A stretch of DNA of 64,000 nucleotides from Ceratocystis colombiana. Its lineage: Eukaryota; Ascomycota; Sordariomycetes; Microascales; Ceratocystidaceae. The notes under the pieces were generated by a model. That model was not told the origin of the DNA. It made no database searches and saw only the letters and a program-made list of their open reading frames with translations. This document shows positions 22,444 through 33,701 of this stretch, one piece after another (positions within the stretch are counted from its first letter, which is position 1; each line of letters begins with the position of its first letter). The stretch is taken from positions 1-64,000 of the forward strand of contig JAOSLS010000118.1 in the NCBI GenBank assembly GCA_026419805.1, given 5' to 3'. A program made the position numbers and the translations under genes.

Positions 22444-23537
22444 CTAAAGCTTTGGTTTGTTGCTCTTCTTGACCACAAAGCCATGCCGTGGCGCGTGAAG
22501 GTGAATAGTCGCGTTCAAGGTAGCTACCTCGATAGTCACTTCTTTAGGGCTCAGTGCGACAAGCCTCCCCGTGTCCACATGCTGCATCCCATAATCGGAT
22601 GGCCGGAGATCCACGATGTCGCCAACCCGAAGGTCCGATAGCTCGTCACTCACGACGCTAGACTTGTCGTGGAACAGCGACTTGGTAATTATCTCGTATG
22701 CTTGGTCTCCAGAAACAGTTTCTGGCTTTTGGCCCTGCTTCTTGGCAGCCGATATGATCTTTTGGAACCGCGCAGTCCATGCATGTATCTTCGGGAACTC
22801 TGATGCCGAGAACGACGTCTTGGGGAGAGCACCAGGAATACCCATGATCCAGTAAAACGGCCATATGGCGTTGATATCAGCTATAGTCGGCTCCTTGGTG
22901 CCAAGGACCCAGTCACGGCCGTCGCTGAGAATGGTCGTCTCTAGAAGTGTCATTGACTCACGCATCTCTGCCAAAGCAGAAGGCCGGGCTCGTTTAATGG
23001 TCTCGGGGGAATATTTTCCATTGAATAAAGATGAACGGTCCTTCCACCACTGACCCGACTTCATGACAGGTAGATCTAGAGGCAGCAACGCTGCAGCCTG
23101 CCCAAAAACACCGGAGTCAATGGTGAATCGCTGCAAGAGAATCTCCAAGGCCTTGTGCTCAGGAGTGGTAGCATTGCTGAGCCGAGGTTTCTCTGGGTAA
23201 AGCTCTTCTAGTTTCTCGATGATAAGACGCGTATCTACGTAAACATCACGGCCAATGGACAGTAAGGGTATGCGGCGATGCTGGATTCCAAGACTGTTAA
23301 GGTCAGGGCGAGGTAGCATCGCAGGTTGCAGCTAAAGACGAGGCATCGGTTTTAGTGGATGGTTTCAAGACACCGACTTTGGGCTAGTAAATATCAGACT
23401 CATCTGATTACTCGATGGTTACTACTTACACATTGCGAATAAGGAATACCACGGAGCGTCAGATACCAAACCACCCTCTGGGCGTAAGGCGAGAAACTGT
23501 AATGAAAAAGAACGATTCTAGGCGGCGGACTGGTCAT
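22444..23537 (-). CDS. Glutathione S-transferase-like protein with C-terminal extension (DUF7962-like)
   Basis: Two exons, 23537-23430 and 23331-22444, give 331 aa. The 98-bp intron starts GTAAGT and ends TTTAG, with a phase-0 join. An N-terminal thioredoxin-fold GST domain covers about residues 7-85 (IVLFHYSFSPYAQRVVWYL, with the conserved PLLSIG strand near 55-60). A helical GST-C-like region runs to about 235. The last 70 residues, starting DLRVGDIVDLRPSDYG, form a small extra beta-rich domain. As I recall, fungal proteins of this build carry a DUF7962 segment. The start at 23537 gives the usual short N-terminus; an upstream in-frame ATG at 23597 would add 20 unlike residues. The substrate is unknown. 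The gene begins an accessory-looking block. Confidence 0.82.
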
Positions 23538-25160
23538 CGTGGTTGTAGAGATGGAACATAGTGTCCCGGTTGATGATACAGTTGGGAATTTCAACAATAC
23601 TTAAGTTTGCGCTATAGTTTCTCCAAATCATCGCCAGGTTACTAGGTCCTATCTAAGCCGAAATGCGGGGACTGGCTGGCTCTGGCAAATCAGCGAATTG
23701 ATCTAACCTCGGTTTGTAAGCCGCGTTTCGTATTGACTCCTTATCCGTTTCTGTGCTTGTTTGACCGCGTTCTTTGTTTTTTTTCCCTTTCTTCTAGGGG
23801 AGGCTAAAGAAACCCATCTTCCTGTTCTTGGTAAATTCTGCGAGTTTGTAAGGCTTAATACCATGTTCCCGACTTTTAGGCTTGAAAAAGGAGCCCTTCA
23901 TCCTCTTCGTCTTCCCACTCCCACATTAGGCTTTGCTCGTACCTACCCGGTCTTGTGGGTGTTTATACGACGAGGAGCCTAGCCAAAATTGAAGAAAGCC
24001 GACTAGGTCTTACCCTGGCCTTGGGCCATTTGTTTCGACATCTGATTGCTGCATCGCCCGGCTTGCGTTAGCCATCGATAGGCAAAGACTAGCGAGTCAT
24101 CGGGGGAAAAGAGAAACACCGTTAGTTCATCTGGGATAATGCCTTTTTTTTTTTTTAATCTCGTGGTTATACAGCCCCAAATCATCGCTGGCAAATACTG
24201 GTAGGTGCAAATTTACAACTCCGACACTTACGTCACCTTTCTAGATGTCACCGTTTCTGCAGCTCCCCGCCTTCCTGGTTTGAAATAACAAATCTCTCAA
24301 CCTTTTAAAAGCCCTGGTGAATGGACAGTGTGTTCCTGCGACTCATACTGTACCTGGGATTTTAGAGCACTGTGTCAAGGTCACCAGAGACTGACTAGCC
24401 AATCAAGCCTCATACAGGCTGGCCTTCGTCCTAATACCATGCCTGGAACAGAGCAGGATCGGCTGGCTGTTCCTCAATGGCCTTAACAGGATCACCTACT
24501 GCGAAAAAGTGTACATGCCCTGCAAGACTTAGATTTAGCGATCCACAACACCTGCCAGGATACGGCTTTATAGGGGTAAGACAGAAGTCATGGTGTGCAT
24601 ATTTGAGCTTAAACGTCATGTGAGTTTGAATACTGAAGGGCGTTCGGAGATGATGTGCATAACGTGGAATTTTGATCTATATTCTGGCCACTTGCTCTAG
24701 GCTAGCATCCCCGTAGCCCTTGTGCCGGCTCACCAGCTCAACATTATTCACAATTCCACGCCCGCCATACTACGATTCCTTCTAGCAACCACAGACTGGG
24801 GCCTCGCATCGTATGATGATGAACCATTAATGTCCTCTCAGGCCCAATACCATCGGCTGCATAGGGGGTTTTTCCCAAGGCTCATTACGGCAGGCGTGGA
24901 AGTTGGTAATGTTGTGGTCATCTTCATGTGCATTTGCTCGAAGAGATATAGACAGTAAATATCAGAGATCGAATTCTAGCTTACAGCTGGCTATCCCAGG
25001 TGCGCTGTAGGAAGCTACAGCAACGGGGAGTAGAAGAAAAGACGGTGAACTTGGAAATGACAAAGGTGTCTAGGCCAGATAATATGGTTGGTGCCGGATT
25101 AGCTTCTTTGGCGCCTTGTATCATCGTCTAGAAGCCCCATTGCTTTCGACACTGCTAGGC
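23538..25160. other. Intergenic region, no convincing gene
   Basis: A short minus-strand frame ending at 24431 (tail HVHFFAVGDPVKAIEEQ) reads like coding sequence and is preceded by an acceptor-like TTGCAG. It has no usable upstream exon, so I leave it unassigned. It may be a relic. Nothing else is seen. Confidence 0.35.
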
Positions 25161-25945
25161 TCATTCGTCCTCGCTGTCCGCCATAAGGGCTCGAAGGATA
25201 ACACGGCCCTCTTCCCGATCCTCGTCCTTGTAAATACTAAGTCCGTGGGCTCTGAGGAAGTAGTACTCCTTTTTCCAATGCTTCTTGAGCCACTGCTTTT
25301 CTTCTGTTGTCAGAGGGGGTACCGAATATTTCTGCGCTCTGCTAGCGCACAGTCGTTCCCATTTCTTGCGCTCTTCATCGGGCCATCGGGCATTGATCAA
25401 GTATAATCCGTCTGGCTTCAAAGGCGAAGGGCCAACCTTGGGCCCTATAGGAGGATCTGCCACCTTGATCTGAAATAGGGGCTCGTTTGCCTTAAAATAT
25501 GCAACGGGCCTGTCTTGTTTATCAATAAGTCTGCCGCTGGCACCTGGAATGCTATCATCGACCATAATCCCAAAATCATTGACAATCGGCCATCCAATGA
25601 TATTGCAAAGACCGGAAGGAATGTGAAGAACATTACGAAGCCGGATGGTAGTATGGTTGGCCGGGTCCTGGCTTCCGGGTGTACGTTGCACCGGCAAAAT
25701 AACCGATCCGATTCCCACAACAGGCGTGGTAATGTTCTGTATTGAATGGCCAACCACAGAGTTGAAAGGGGTGTAGTCATCGCAAAACCAAGATCGATCT
25801 TTGGCAGCACTAAAAACAAATCAGATAATGTTCGGCTATCATCGATTCAGAATGTGGCTTTCGTCTGTCGACAAATAGATGATACTTACTGGGCATTGGA
25901 ACCGCTAGACCAAACCCACGAAGGACATGGGAGAGCTTCAGACAT
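25161..25945 (-). CDS. Copia-type retropepsin-like protein lacking the catalytic Asp (domesticated retrotransposon protease fold)
   Basis: Two exons, 25945-25890 and 25809-25161, give 234 aa. The 80-bp intron starts GTAAGT, ends TTTTTAG and joins in phase. Residues 10-19 (WVWSSGSNAH) align with the protease core of Ty1/Copia polyproteins (W-x-x-D-S-G-A-x-x-H), but the catalytic Asp is Ser. The downstream landmarks of that fold are kept: KDRSWF at 22-27, VVGIGSV at 49-55 and LRNVLHIPSGLCNII at 76-90. The rest is unlike a retrotransposon: no integrase or reverse transcriptase follows, an intron is present, and the protein ends in a charged tail (about 160-234) finishing SEDE. I infer a host gene derived from, or sharing a fold with, a Copia protease and no longer proteolytic. 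Its function is unknown. Confidence 0.72.
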
Positions 25946-26147
25946 TATGGGCAGTCTGTTTATGTAGATTTTTGGGCGAGAATTGAGTAAAGGCCGTACT
26001 TTGAAAAAAAAAATATTATCCCGCAAGTAAAGGAAACAAGGTCGCACCTCTCACAGTACAGAATGCAACTAGGAGCTAACCTCAGGCTATATGTATTTGG
26101 GAGATCCGGTGCAATACAGAGAAGTAGCTCAAGTTTCATGAAAGTAT

Positions 26148-26672
26148 TTATTTAATGGTGAAAGGGGACCAATAAAGATTCCAACTTTGCGGGGAAGTCA
26201 GCAGTACGTACCTGTGCTGATTATGTAATATTTGGTGTCCGACGACGCTAATGCAAGCGGCGATAAGCAAAACGGACGACAGTAGCAGAAACAACTCCTC
26301 ATCCCATGTATATCTTTCCTCGGCATCTTCCCCATACGCTCCCTGGGGTCCCACTCACCTCTCGTCGACTATCTGAGCGCCAAGACGGCCATGCGCTAGT
26401 CTACCCTGAGCAAGATAGGCCGCCACCTCCTCCTCTCGGCAAATGCCCAATTCATTAGATGGGTGGAACGGTGCTAGTCCAGTTTATGGCGACAGAGAGC
26501 TGGTCGGCTATCCGAGTTCTTTTGTTATGTACGGATGGCCTACCAGAGTTTTTTCTATACAAACCTATGGAGCCTTGCGTGCTTGTCTTCCATTTTCACT
26601 GAGCCATGAAAGCCGAAGGGCACCAAGCTCGATATCACAGGCGAGTGTAACTACGAGCCCCTCAGGCCCCTC
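26148..26672 (-). pseudogene. Probable decayed or mis-spliced coding region, unrecognised
   Basis: One minus-strand frame reads as natural protein over about 170 codons but is broken by four stops, at 26565-26567 (TAG), 26508-26510 (TAG), 26484-26486 (TAA) and 26355-26357 (TGA). Readable blocks include ACDIELGALRLSWLSENGRQ, PFHPSNELGICREEEVAAYL and GEDAEERYTWDEELFLLL, the last followed by a hydrophobic segment. An acceptor CTCTACAG precedes the first block near 26672. The TGA overlaps a perfect donor (AG/GTGAGT), so part may be intronic. It could be a pseudogene or a multi-exon gene I cannot resolve. The family is not recognised. Confidence 0.35.
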
Positions 26673-27150
26673 TGTAGAGGGCCGTCAAGTAAGAAGAACG
26701 TCCAGTCAAATGCATCTTTAGATTTACAATAGCGGACGTGATTTAGAAGATACGCTCCCGATGCCTTCAATACCATGTTAATTTATCATACATGTAACCC
26801 AAAGGTAGAGTAGATCCCCAAGATGCATGCGATAACCGCCACATGCGTTTAGAGCCCTGCTGTCCAGCATACCAAGTTGAAATAAAGAAATCATGTGCTG
26901 CCCAAGAAAGTATAATGGGCTTTTTGGCCTAGCGACGAGCCAAATGCACGCTTATCTCTCGGTGCTTTCTAGCATTCATCGTGAGAATGGCGCAGAAGTT
27001 GCATCTGTGTAACATGATATTACTTGGTAATTAAGCTTAAGTTATCAATAGCCAGATGGATTGCCAAGTTTTTTTTCCATTACCATACCATATATGTAGG
27101 AGCCTAGCGGTATAGATTGCATAAACGTCATACAGAGGCTATCGGCTGTT

Positions 27151-27869
27151 GATATTTGCTCCTTGATGTTTACATCCATCATTTGCGACCAAATCCATCG
27201 TACCAGAAGCTTCAATCAATTACACCGCATCTAGCTCATCTACTCGTATTGGCTTATGGCCATCTTTTCCACGTTGGTTCCCAACAACAGTATGAAGACG
27301 CTTTAGAAAATACCGCTGCCGCGTAGGACGAAAATATTGTCACTCTTGAATCGGCAATCAACCAAGAAGTGCACTCTGAAAGAGAGATACAATCCTATCA
27401 GAGCTTATCGTTAGAAGTCTGCATTCAGAGATTAGATTCTGTTATGATCGAGTAGGTTAGTGTTGCACTAGACAATCACAGGGTTTGGATTACCAGTTCG
27501 AGTATTTTCTTGACGAAAGTTTCATGGATCTCAACGTCAGTAATGGAGAACGCGACCTGGCGCACCTCAAACCAGCTGGAGAACCCTTGATTCAAGACTC
27601 TGTGACTCCAAATAGCATCTACTCCTACAGATACGGGATGGCAGCTAGGCCTAGCCTATCAGTATACTTGCCGTGTACAGCAAACTCAATTTTCCCTTCA
27701 GGCAAACATGGTTATTATTCATCATCCGCCATCGACCAGTGGCAAGTGCCTCCATTTCTCCCGCAAATGAGCGGCCGTAGCCCACGTATTATATGTAAGC
27801 CCCGTTTCGCTCTGCAGGTTGCGCTTGTGTCATTTCCAAACATCATTTGCCTGTAGCTGATGTTCCAGG
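27151..27869 (+). other. Possible coding relic or unresolved spliced gene
   Basis: Two adjacent stretches look coding. From about 27151 to 27452 one frame (for example LVLAYGHLFHVGSQQQYEDA) is open except for a TAG at 27324-27326. From 27482 to 27794 another frame (for example LDYQFEYFLDESFMDLNVSN) is open, begins after an acceptor-like CAATCACAG and ends at a donor GTAAGC at 27795. An acceptor TTCCAG near 27868 would close the intron and reach a stop within four codons. The 30-bp gap between the two stretches does not join them in frame. No family is recognised. Confidence 0.28.
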
Positions 27870-29561
27870 TGAGTCCTAGCCATCCATAGAATTTACACGT
27901 CATATTTCAATCTAGCGAATAATTTATAGCCATTAGCAATTTGATGCCAGAAACCCCATGGCTGTGCCTCATGTGACGGGGCTATAGCCCAAGTAATGGA
28001 TATCCTTCCAGTTCCGGGAGTTATTAGCCACAAGCGAGCCACGTACATCTCTATCCACCCGCCTGGTTAATGCTGAATAGTTGGATTCCACGCACCAACT
28101 GCCAGGATCAGGGTGAAGCTTGGAAAGGGCTCCGAGAGACACGGCGGGTGCAACTTTGTCCAAAGCCCAGCGTTTTACCGCAATGCTGTGTCCAGTGTTT
28201 ACGTCAATCTGGGATCCCTCCCGAGAGGAAGAAGCCAATACGTGCCTTGAAGAGCAATTTAATAGGGCGTTTATCGGCATATGAATCCGGGCTATGGTTG
28301 CTCTGTCACACCACCCTGCCCCCAAGAGTAACGTGTGTATAAATAGATAGACGGTCGTTTCCAGGACCAACATAGCCTGAGATTGACAGGCTTGGGCGGG
28401 ATTTTTCAAGCACAATGTCTCGGTCTTGATAAATCGGCATTGCTCGGTTCAAGTACAGTGTGAAGTGAGTGCTAGTGACGCCGTAGACAGACCAGCCTGG
28501 CCGCTAAATTAATAGCTATCAGCATGCTTTCTTTCCCTCCACCCCTAGCCTGCCATTGTCAAAGTTAAATTTAGGGGGCCGGGCCCTATTCTATTGCTTA
28601 ACAAAGGATATAAGTCCACAATGTAGTAAGCGGGGTATCCTAATTGTTCAAGTGAAGGCTCTAAGTTTAGGGGCTTTGTTGAGCTGGCTCTAGCAGAGCT
28701 TCAGGGGCTAGCCTGTAAACCCAGTATCGTGCTAGCACTAAGCGAGAGGATATTGGATAAATCACGCACGAGCCCCTCATGTACTACTTCCAATTAACAT
28801 CAGCAAATCAAGGCCGCAAGTTGAATTCAACTGGGCTTCAAAAGGAAAATCCCATCTTGAGAGCCCGCGCCGGCTAACAGCTGTGCATCCATCCAGCCAT
28901 TACGTACCTGTCATCAGCTTCTCGCTAGCTATCACACTAGCCTTTTGACTCTGCGCGTGGCACTCCCTCTCCCTTTTCCTTGCATGTCCAAGGAGAAATA
29001 GCCCAGCCTGGAACCTTCATCCCTGAATGGCCCATATAACGGAGGTACGTGATCAAAATCCAAGACCTTGTTCCTGTCAAGCTAAACCAGGCCACACTCG
29101 CCAAATACCAGAAAAGCAAAAAGGCCATGGATTTATCTCCGGGGGGGGGGGGGTTTCTTCCCCTTGGCCAAGGCCAGGGCCAGGGCAGAGCAGAGCCAGA
29201 GCAGGGCCGGAGCCAGCAAGCCTAAAAAGCAACTTGGCTCATGCACGTTTATGCATTTTAATCACCCACGAGACGGGGCACTGAGGACCAGAAGAGCGGC
29301 ATAAATGAAAGGGGAGGAAATAGGATGGGATGGGACGGATCACAGGACCACCCACCGTATATCTGCCACTTGCTAAGTGCTGCTCATCCCATTTCGTAGT
29401 CACACAATATCGTTCGTGCTGTGGAAATATAGAACATAGAAACACACTGTGGCACCCATTTCATCTAGCTACACCCGAGCTCTCATAGCAAGCGAACAAG
29501 GTCGATGGATAGATCAAGATCAGGGCTTGAGATATGCGAAGACAACTAAGACACATGTCAC

Positions 29562-29589
29562 AAGCCCAAGCCCAAGCCTAAGCCTAAGC
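29562..29589. repeat. Tandem CCCAAG/CCTAAG hexamers
   Basis: Four to five hexamers alternate between CCCAAG and CCTAAG. They resemble but do not match the fungal telomere unit CCCTAA. Confidence 0.65.
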
Positions 29590-29958
29590 GGAACAGCTAT
29601 GTAGAAATTCTTGACAAGGACAAATGGCGTTTTGATGTCTAGAAGTTAAGTTAGTCAAGGCTTTAAGCCCTTCCAGCTGTCTTGCATGCGCAGACTCCCC
29701 CCCTGGCCCTGGATCCCAATCCAGATTTTTGGTGGCTATTAAGCTGTCTTTTATTGTGACCTACCCTTCATCTCGGACAACTCCTGATTCCATGGAAACT
29801 CTTTAGATTTTTTTTTTTAGTTTCCAAGGGCCAGGAATCCCATTGCGTCCATTTCCGCGTGCGCATCAAGGGGCAAGGAGGACGACGACGCTCCGGCTTT
29901 GACTTGGCTCAAGGTAGCTTCACCTCGATGAAAGACAAAAAACATAACAAGGGGGTGA

Positions 29959-29983
29959 GGGGGGGGGGGGGGGGGGGGGGGGG
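29959..29983. repeat. Poly(G) tract, 25 G
   Basis: Twenty-five consecutive G residues, preceded by GGGGGTGA. Confidence 0.8.
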
Positions 29984-31916
29984 CGCGGCACAAGGAAAAG
30001 CCGGCGCTTGCTTGTGTCTGTACGAGCTGCACTATAATACAAACAATAGGGTTGCTTCACTATTACAGGCTGTCAGGTAAGGCTAGGGTCGCGTTGATTG
30101 ATGGCAGACAGACGAGAAGCACACAGTATGTTCCAGGGACAATGCGCACATTGGCCATTGATCGTCAGGCCATGTGCCGCTACTGATTACACCACAAAGG
30201 GCGAGAGCGAGACTGAATGTACTCACAGTCTTCTGTGCTTCTTCAGCCAGCTCCTGGCTAACGTCATTTGTCTCTCCCCATGAGTCTGTGTCTCTCTCCC
30301 GCGACTCCCCGCGGCTCATAATAGCACACAAGAAGCAGCACAAAGAGCGGCACAGGCAGCGGAAGCAGTACAGGATAGGACAGGTGCACAAAGCGCAGGA
30401 CGGGCACGACCAGTTGTAAACATTGATTCGCCGTAGGACAGACGCGGGCTGCCGTTTAACTTGTGTGTTTGCATGGCAATATGCATATTTGTGTGACTGA
30501 ATGCATGTAAGGGTGGGTTGAGATAAGTTGTTTCTGGTTTATCTGTGCGTTATTGTTTTTGTCAAGTAGCAGCCATCTGTTCGGAGAAGAGAGGAAGCTC
30601 GTCTTGTCTCGCTCACACTTTCTAGGTCCAGTCCAACAGGATGCAGTCCGCGCCAACTTGTTTTTTCGCGTTATTCCATAACGCAACAACCCTAATCATC
30701 GTAAGGGTCTGCACGGTCTCACAGCGACACAGTGCCCTAGATGCACCGTGCGCACCACCCCAAGCCATACTGCTGTGGGCCACTGTGCTCTTTTTGGCCA
30801 TCAATTTTTTTCCTTTTCTCTCGCCCGCCCCCTTCTCCCTCGATTATTTTTTCTCAACGTCATACATCAGACCGGTGACGTCGTGTCTTCTTTGCTTCTC
30901 TCTTACTTCTCTTTTTTCTTCTGATCTTTTGATTCTCCTGCAAATACCCCAACGCAAAAGCCGCCCCAAGACCGACTTTAAGCACCGAAAAAAAGCCTAC
31001 ATTCAATTTTACTAAATACTAAATAAAGTACCGCCATTGCTGCTGTCTCTTCAGTGACTCGAGCCCACAAATCGAACGAGGCTGCCGTACTGTGCCGAAG
31101 CCGTCAGCTGCAAAGCTCGCGATCCCCCCCCCCCCCCCCATCGAAACCGAAGCTGTCTGTTACAACTGCACGAGGTTTGCGTTTCTGTCTTAGCATCCCT
31201 TTATTTCATTCTTTCTCAATAGCCAACCGCTGCACATCCACTCTTTTTTATATCTTTATTGCTCGCACGCGCTCTTACACAATCGCTCTATTTGCGCCAT
31301 ACATAATCTTTATTGTTTGCAGCCTTCCTCGTCTTTGCGCACCCATAATACTCTGGCTGTCGTTAAGGCGTCTTCATCCTCGTACAGACTTCGATTTCAG
31401 GCTCTTATTAGTTCTTAGCTCCAGGCCCGATTAGCAATATTTTTTTTCTATTTGCACTACGTTGCCTGTGTCCCTTGCAATACATCCCCCCAAAGCACTC
31501 AAACAGGCCGGTCAACTCGCTTGCGCCATTGGTTGCTGTGTCGCTTTTGGGCTGTATTGATTGGACTTTTTTTTTCTTTTTTTCTTTTTTTTCCTACCTT
31601 ATCCATTACGTCGTTTATTTGACTACATTTCTGCCGTGTGTGCATTTTTCTCCCTTCTCTTTTTCTCTTCATTCTGGCGCCGAGAGCTTAGAATTAGGCC
31701 CCCCCCTAACCTAGTCACATATTGACATATTGTTGATCTACTGGCAACGCAACCTAGACCAACGCCTTTTTTATCGAGCTCTTTTCCGATCTTGTGACAC
31801 AGCATTTTCGCAGTTCTTTCTGGACTTCCGCATCTAGCTTTGTCACCCATTGCGTCTCTGCATTCCATTCGAAAAAAAAAGAAACCTGCCACCCATCTTT
31901 TCATGATATCAGCACA

Positions 31917-33701
31917 ATGACGTCGACTATAGATTGTAAGGGTTTGCCATCCACTCGCTCCCATCACAGCGTCTTACCCACTCCTAAAACCTCCTTCTTC
32001 TAATCCCTATCCACTACTTCCGCCATCCTATGCCTCCTAGATCCAGCCCCATGTAAACTAATCTGTGATTGCAGCTTCCTCCGACTCTTTGAACCGTCGT
32101 GCCTCAGATGCTATTCCTATTAAGCAAGAAGGCGGCAGACCAATCAATGAAGCACTAAAGAACGAACTTAATCCTTTTGAAAAATCGTTTAGCGGTGGTG
32201 GTACTGCACCTACAAACGGCGCTCAAACTCCCGGCGCTGCTACCAAATTACCATCTGTAAGCGCTCTCGCCTCTCCTTCGGCCGGTCTTGGTAATGGCAG
32301 TCCATTTGGCTGGAACAATTCGCTTAAGAGCGGCCCTCTAAGCCCTGCCCTTCTGACCGGCCCACTGGCTAACTCTGGCGCTACTGACTACTTCGTTGAG
32401 CGTGGGTTTAACGAGTCCTCACTGCGAACTGGCTTGACACCTGGACCCGGAGGTGCTGGTGCGGCCATGTTCCCTCCAAGCCCAAATACTTCCGCGCTGT
32501 TCTCTTCCTTTGCTGCTGGCGCATCAACGCCCACGACCGCTGATTTCCACCGCACTGCCCTTAGCGCGGCCACAAAGCAGCGCGAGCAACAGCAAAAAAT
32601 GCACATGGCTGTGACGTCAGAGCCTAGGGATGCAAATGGTACAACTGTTGCTCCGTCTACCGATAAAGGTGATATGAAGCCGCCAGCTTCAAATCTGAAC
32701 AACGACCCCCATGCCAACGATGCCGTTAACGGCCTCTTCATGCTTGCCCAAGGACGCAATGTTCCCCCATCAGGAAGCCAATTTCCCATGACTTCGCAGT
32801 CACAGTCTCAAAGCAACTCAAATATGGCCATGGCTCACCCTCCAATGACCGTATCTAATACCCGACCTCCTGCTACTAACGCTCCTGCCCCCAATTCTGG
32901 CTCTGCTCCCCAGGCCGCACCGGCTTCGGGCCCTGTCAGCATTTCACAGATGGCTGCTTCTGCACCAGCACCCTCTGCGCCTGCCATTCCCGTAGCACCC
33001 AAACCGCTGCCAGACGCGCCCCAACACACTTCTCCAGACCTGAGAAATTCCAAAATCTCGATGGTTGGTAAGGGCAAGCGCGGGCCAGCTCCTACAAAGC
33101 CTGGTGCTGTGAACGGGAAACGTAAAAATGATTCGCCTCCTGCGCCTATCAACAAAAAGACAAAGAATGCCTCGTCACAAGCGTCGGATGATGATGACGA
33201 GGAGGTTGGTGAAGATGGCAAGAAGATGACGGATGATGAGAAGCGCAAAAACTTCCTTGAACGAAACCGGTATGTCGTTATGAAAAAAAACACTAGTCTT
33301 CCTGCTTGGATTTCCAACTAAACATGAGACGCTGACATTTTTTTTCTTCTAGAATTGCTGCCCTCAAGTGTCGCCAGCGCAAGAAACAATGGCTCACGGA
33401 GCTCCAGAGCCGCGTTGACAGCCTGACCAATGAAAACGACGACTTGAATCTCCAGATTGGCCGGCTGCGGACTGAGATGGTTAACCTCAAAACGCTTTTG
33501 CTTGCACACAAAGACTGCCCTGTCACTATGGAACAAGTGGTTCGTGGACAGTATCCTACCGATACTAGCGACAACTTCAACGCTCAAATGAACCCTTATC
33601 CGGCTGGTGGCGTGCCTAACGGTGTGCAGGGCCAGCCCCGTCGCATGACAACCGGCCAACCGATTCTTAACGGACAAAACTCAGGCCGAGGCTTTCAGTG
33701 A
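31917..33701 (+). CDS. atf1: Stress-responsive bZIP transcription factor, Atf1/AtfA (ATF/CREB) type
   Basis: Three exons, 31917-31935, 32075-33269 and 33353-33701, give 520 aa. Intron 1 starts GTAAGG and ends TTGCAG after a CTAAT branch. Intron 2 starts GTATGT, ends TTCTAG and splits the codon inside the bZIP basic region. The basic region reads RNRIAALKCRQRKKQWL around residue 404, followed by a leucine zipper (LQSRVDSLTNENDDLNLQIG). That is the CREB/ATF class, which binds TGACGTCA. The N-terminus has the NPFEKSF block and repeated LPSV, SPFGW and GPLSPALL stretches typical of AtfA, with many Ser/Thr-Pro sites for the Hog1/Sty1 MAP kinase. Exon 1 codes only six residues plus one base. The acidic stretch before the bZIP (DDDDEEVGED) is also typical. 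The very long pyrimidine-rich leader suggests post-transcriptional control. Confidence 0.93.

Larger units (their letters stand above)
27870..31916. other. Intergenic region; right end is the Atf1 promoter and leader
   Basis: No gene is supported from 27870 to about 30600. The region contains G/C homopolymers (29141-29153, 29959-29983, 31124-31139) and hexamer repeats near 29165-29215. From about 30800 the plus strand becomes strongly C/T-rich up to the Atf1 start, consistent with a long leader of nearly 1 kb. Confidence 0.5.

Noticed and set aside
24431..24619. 63-codon minus-strand frame with a protein-like tail
   Set aside because: No usable upstream exon: the only candidate intron would be 32 bp, below the usual minimum. 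Left as a possible relic.
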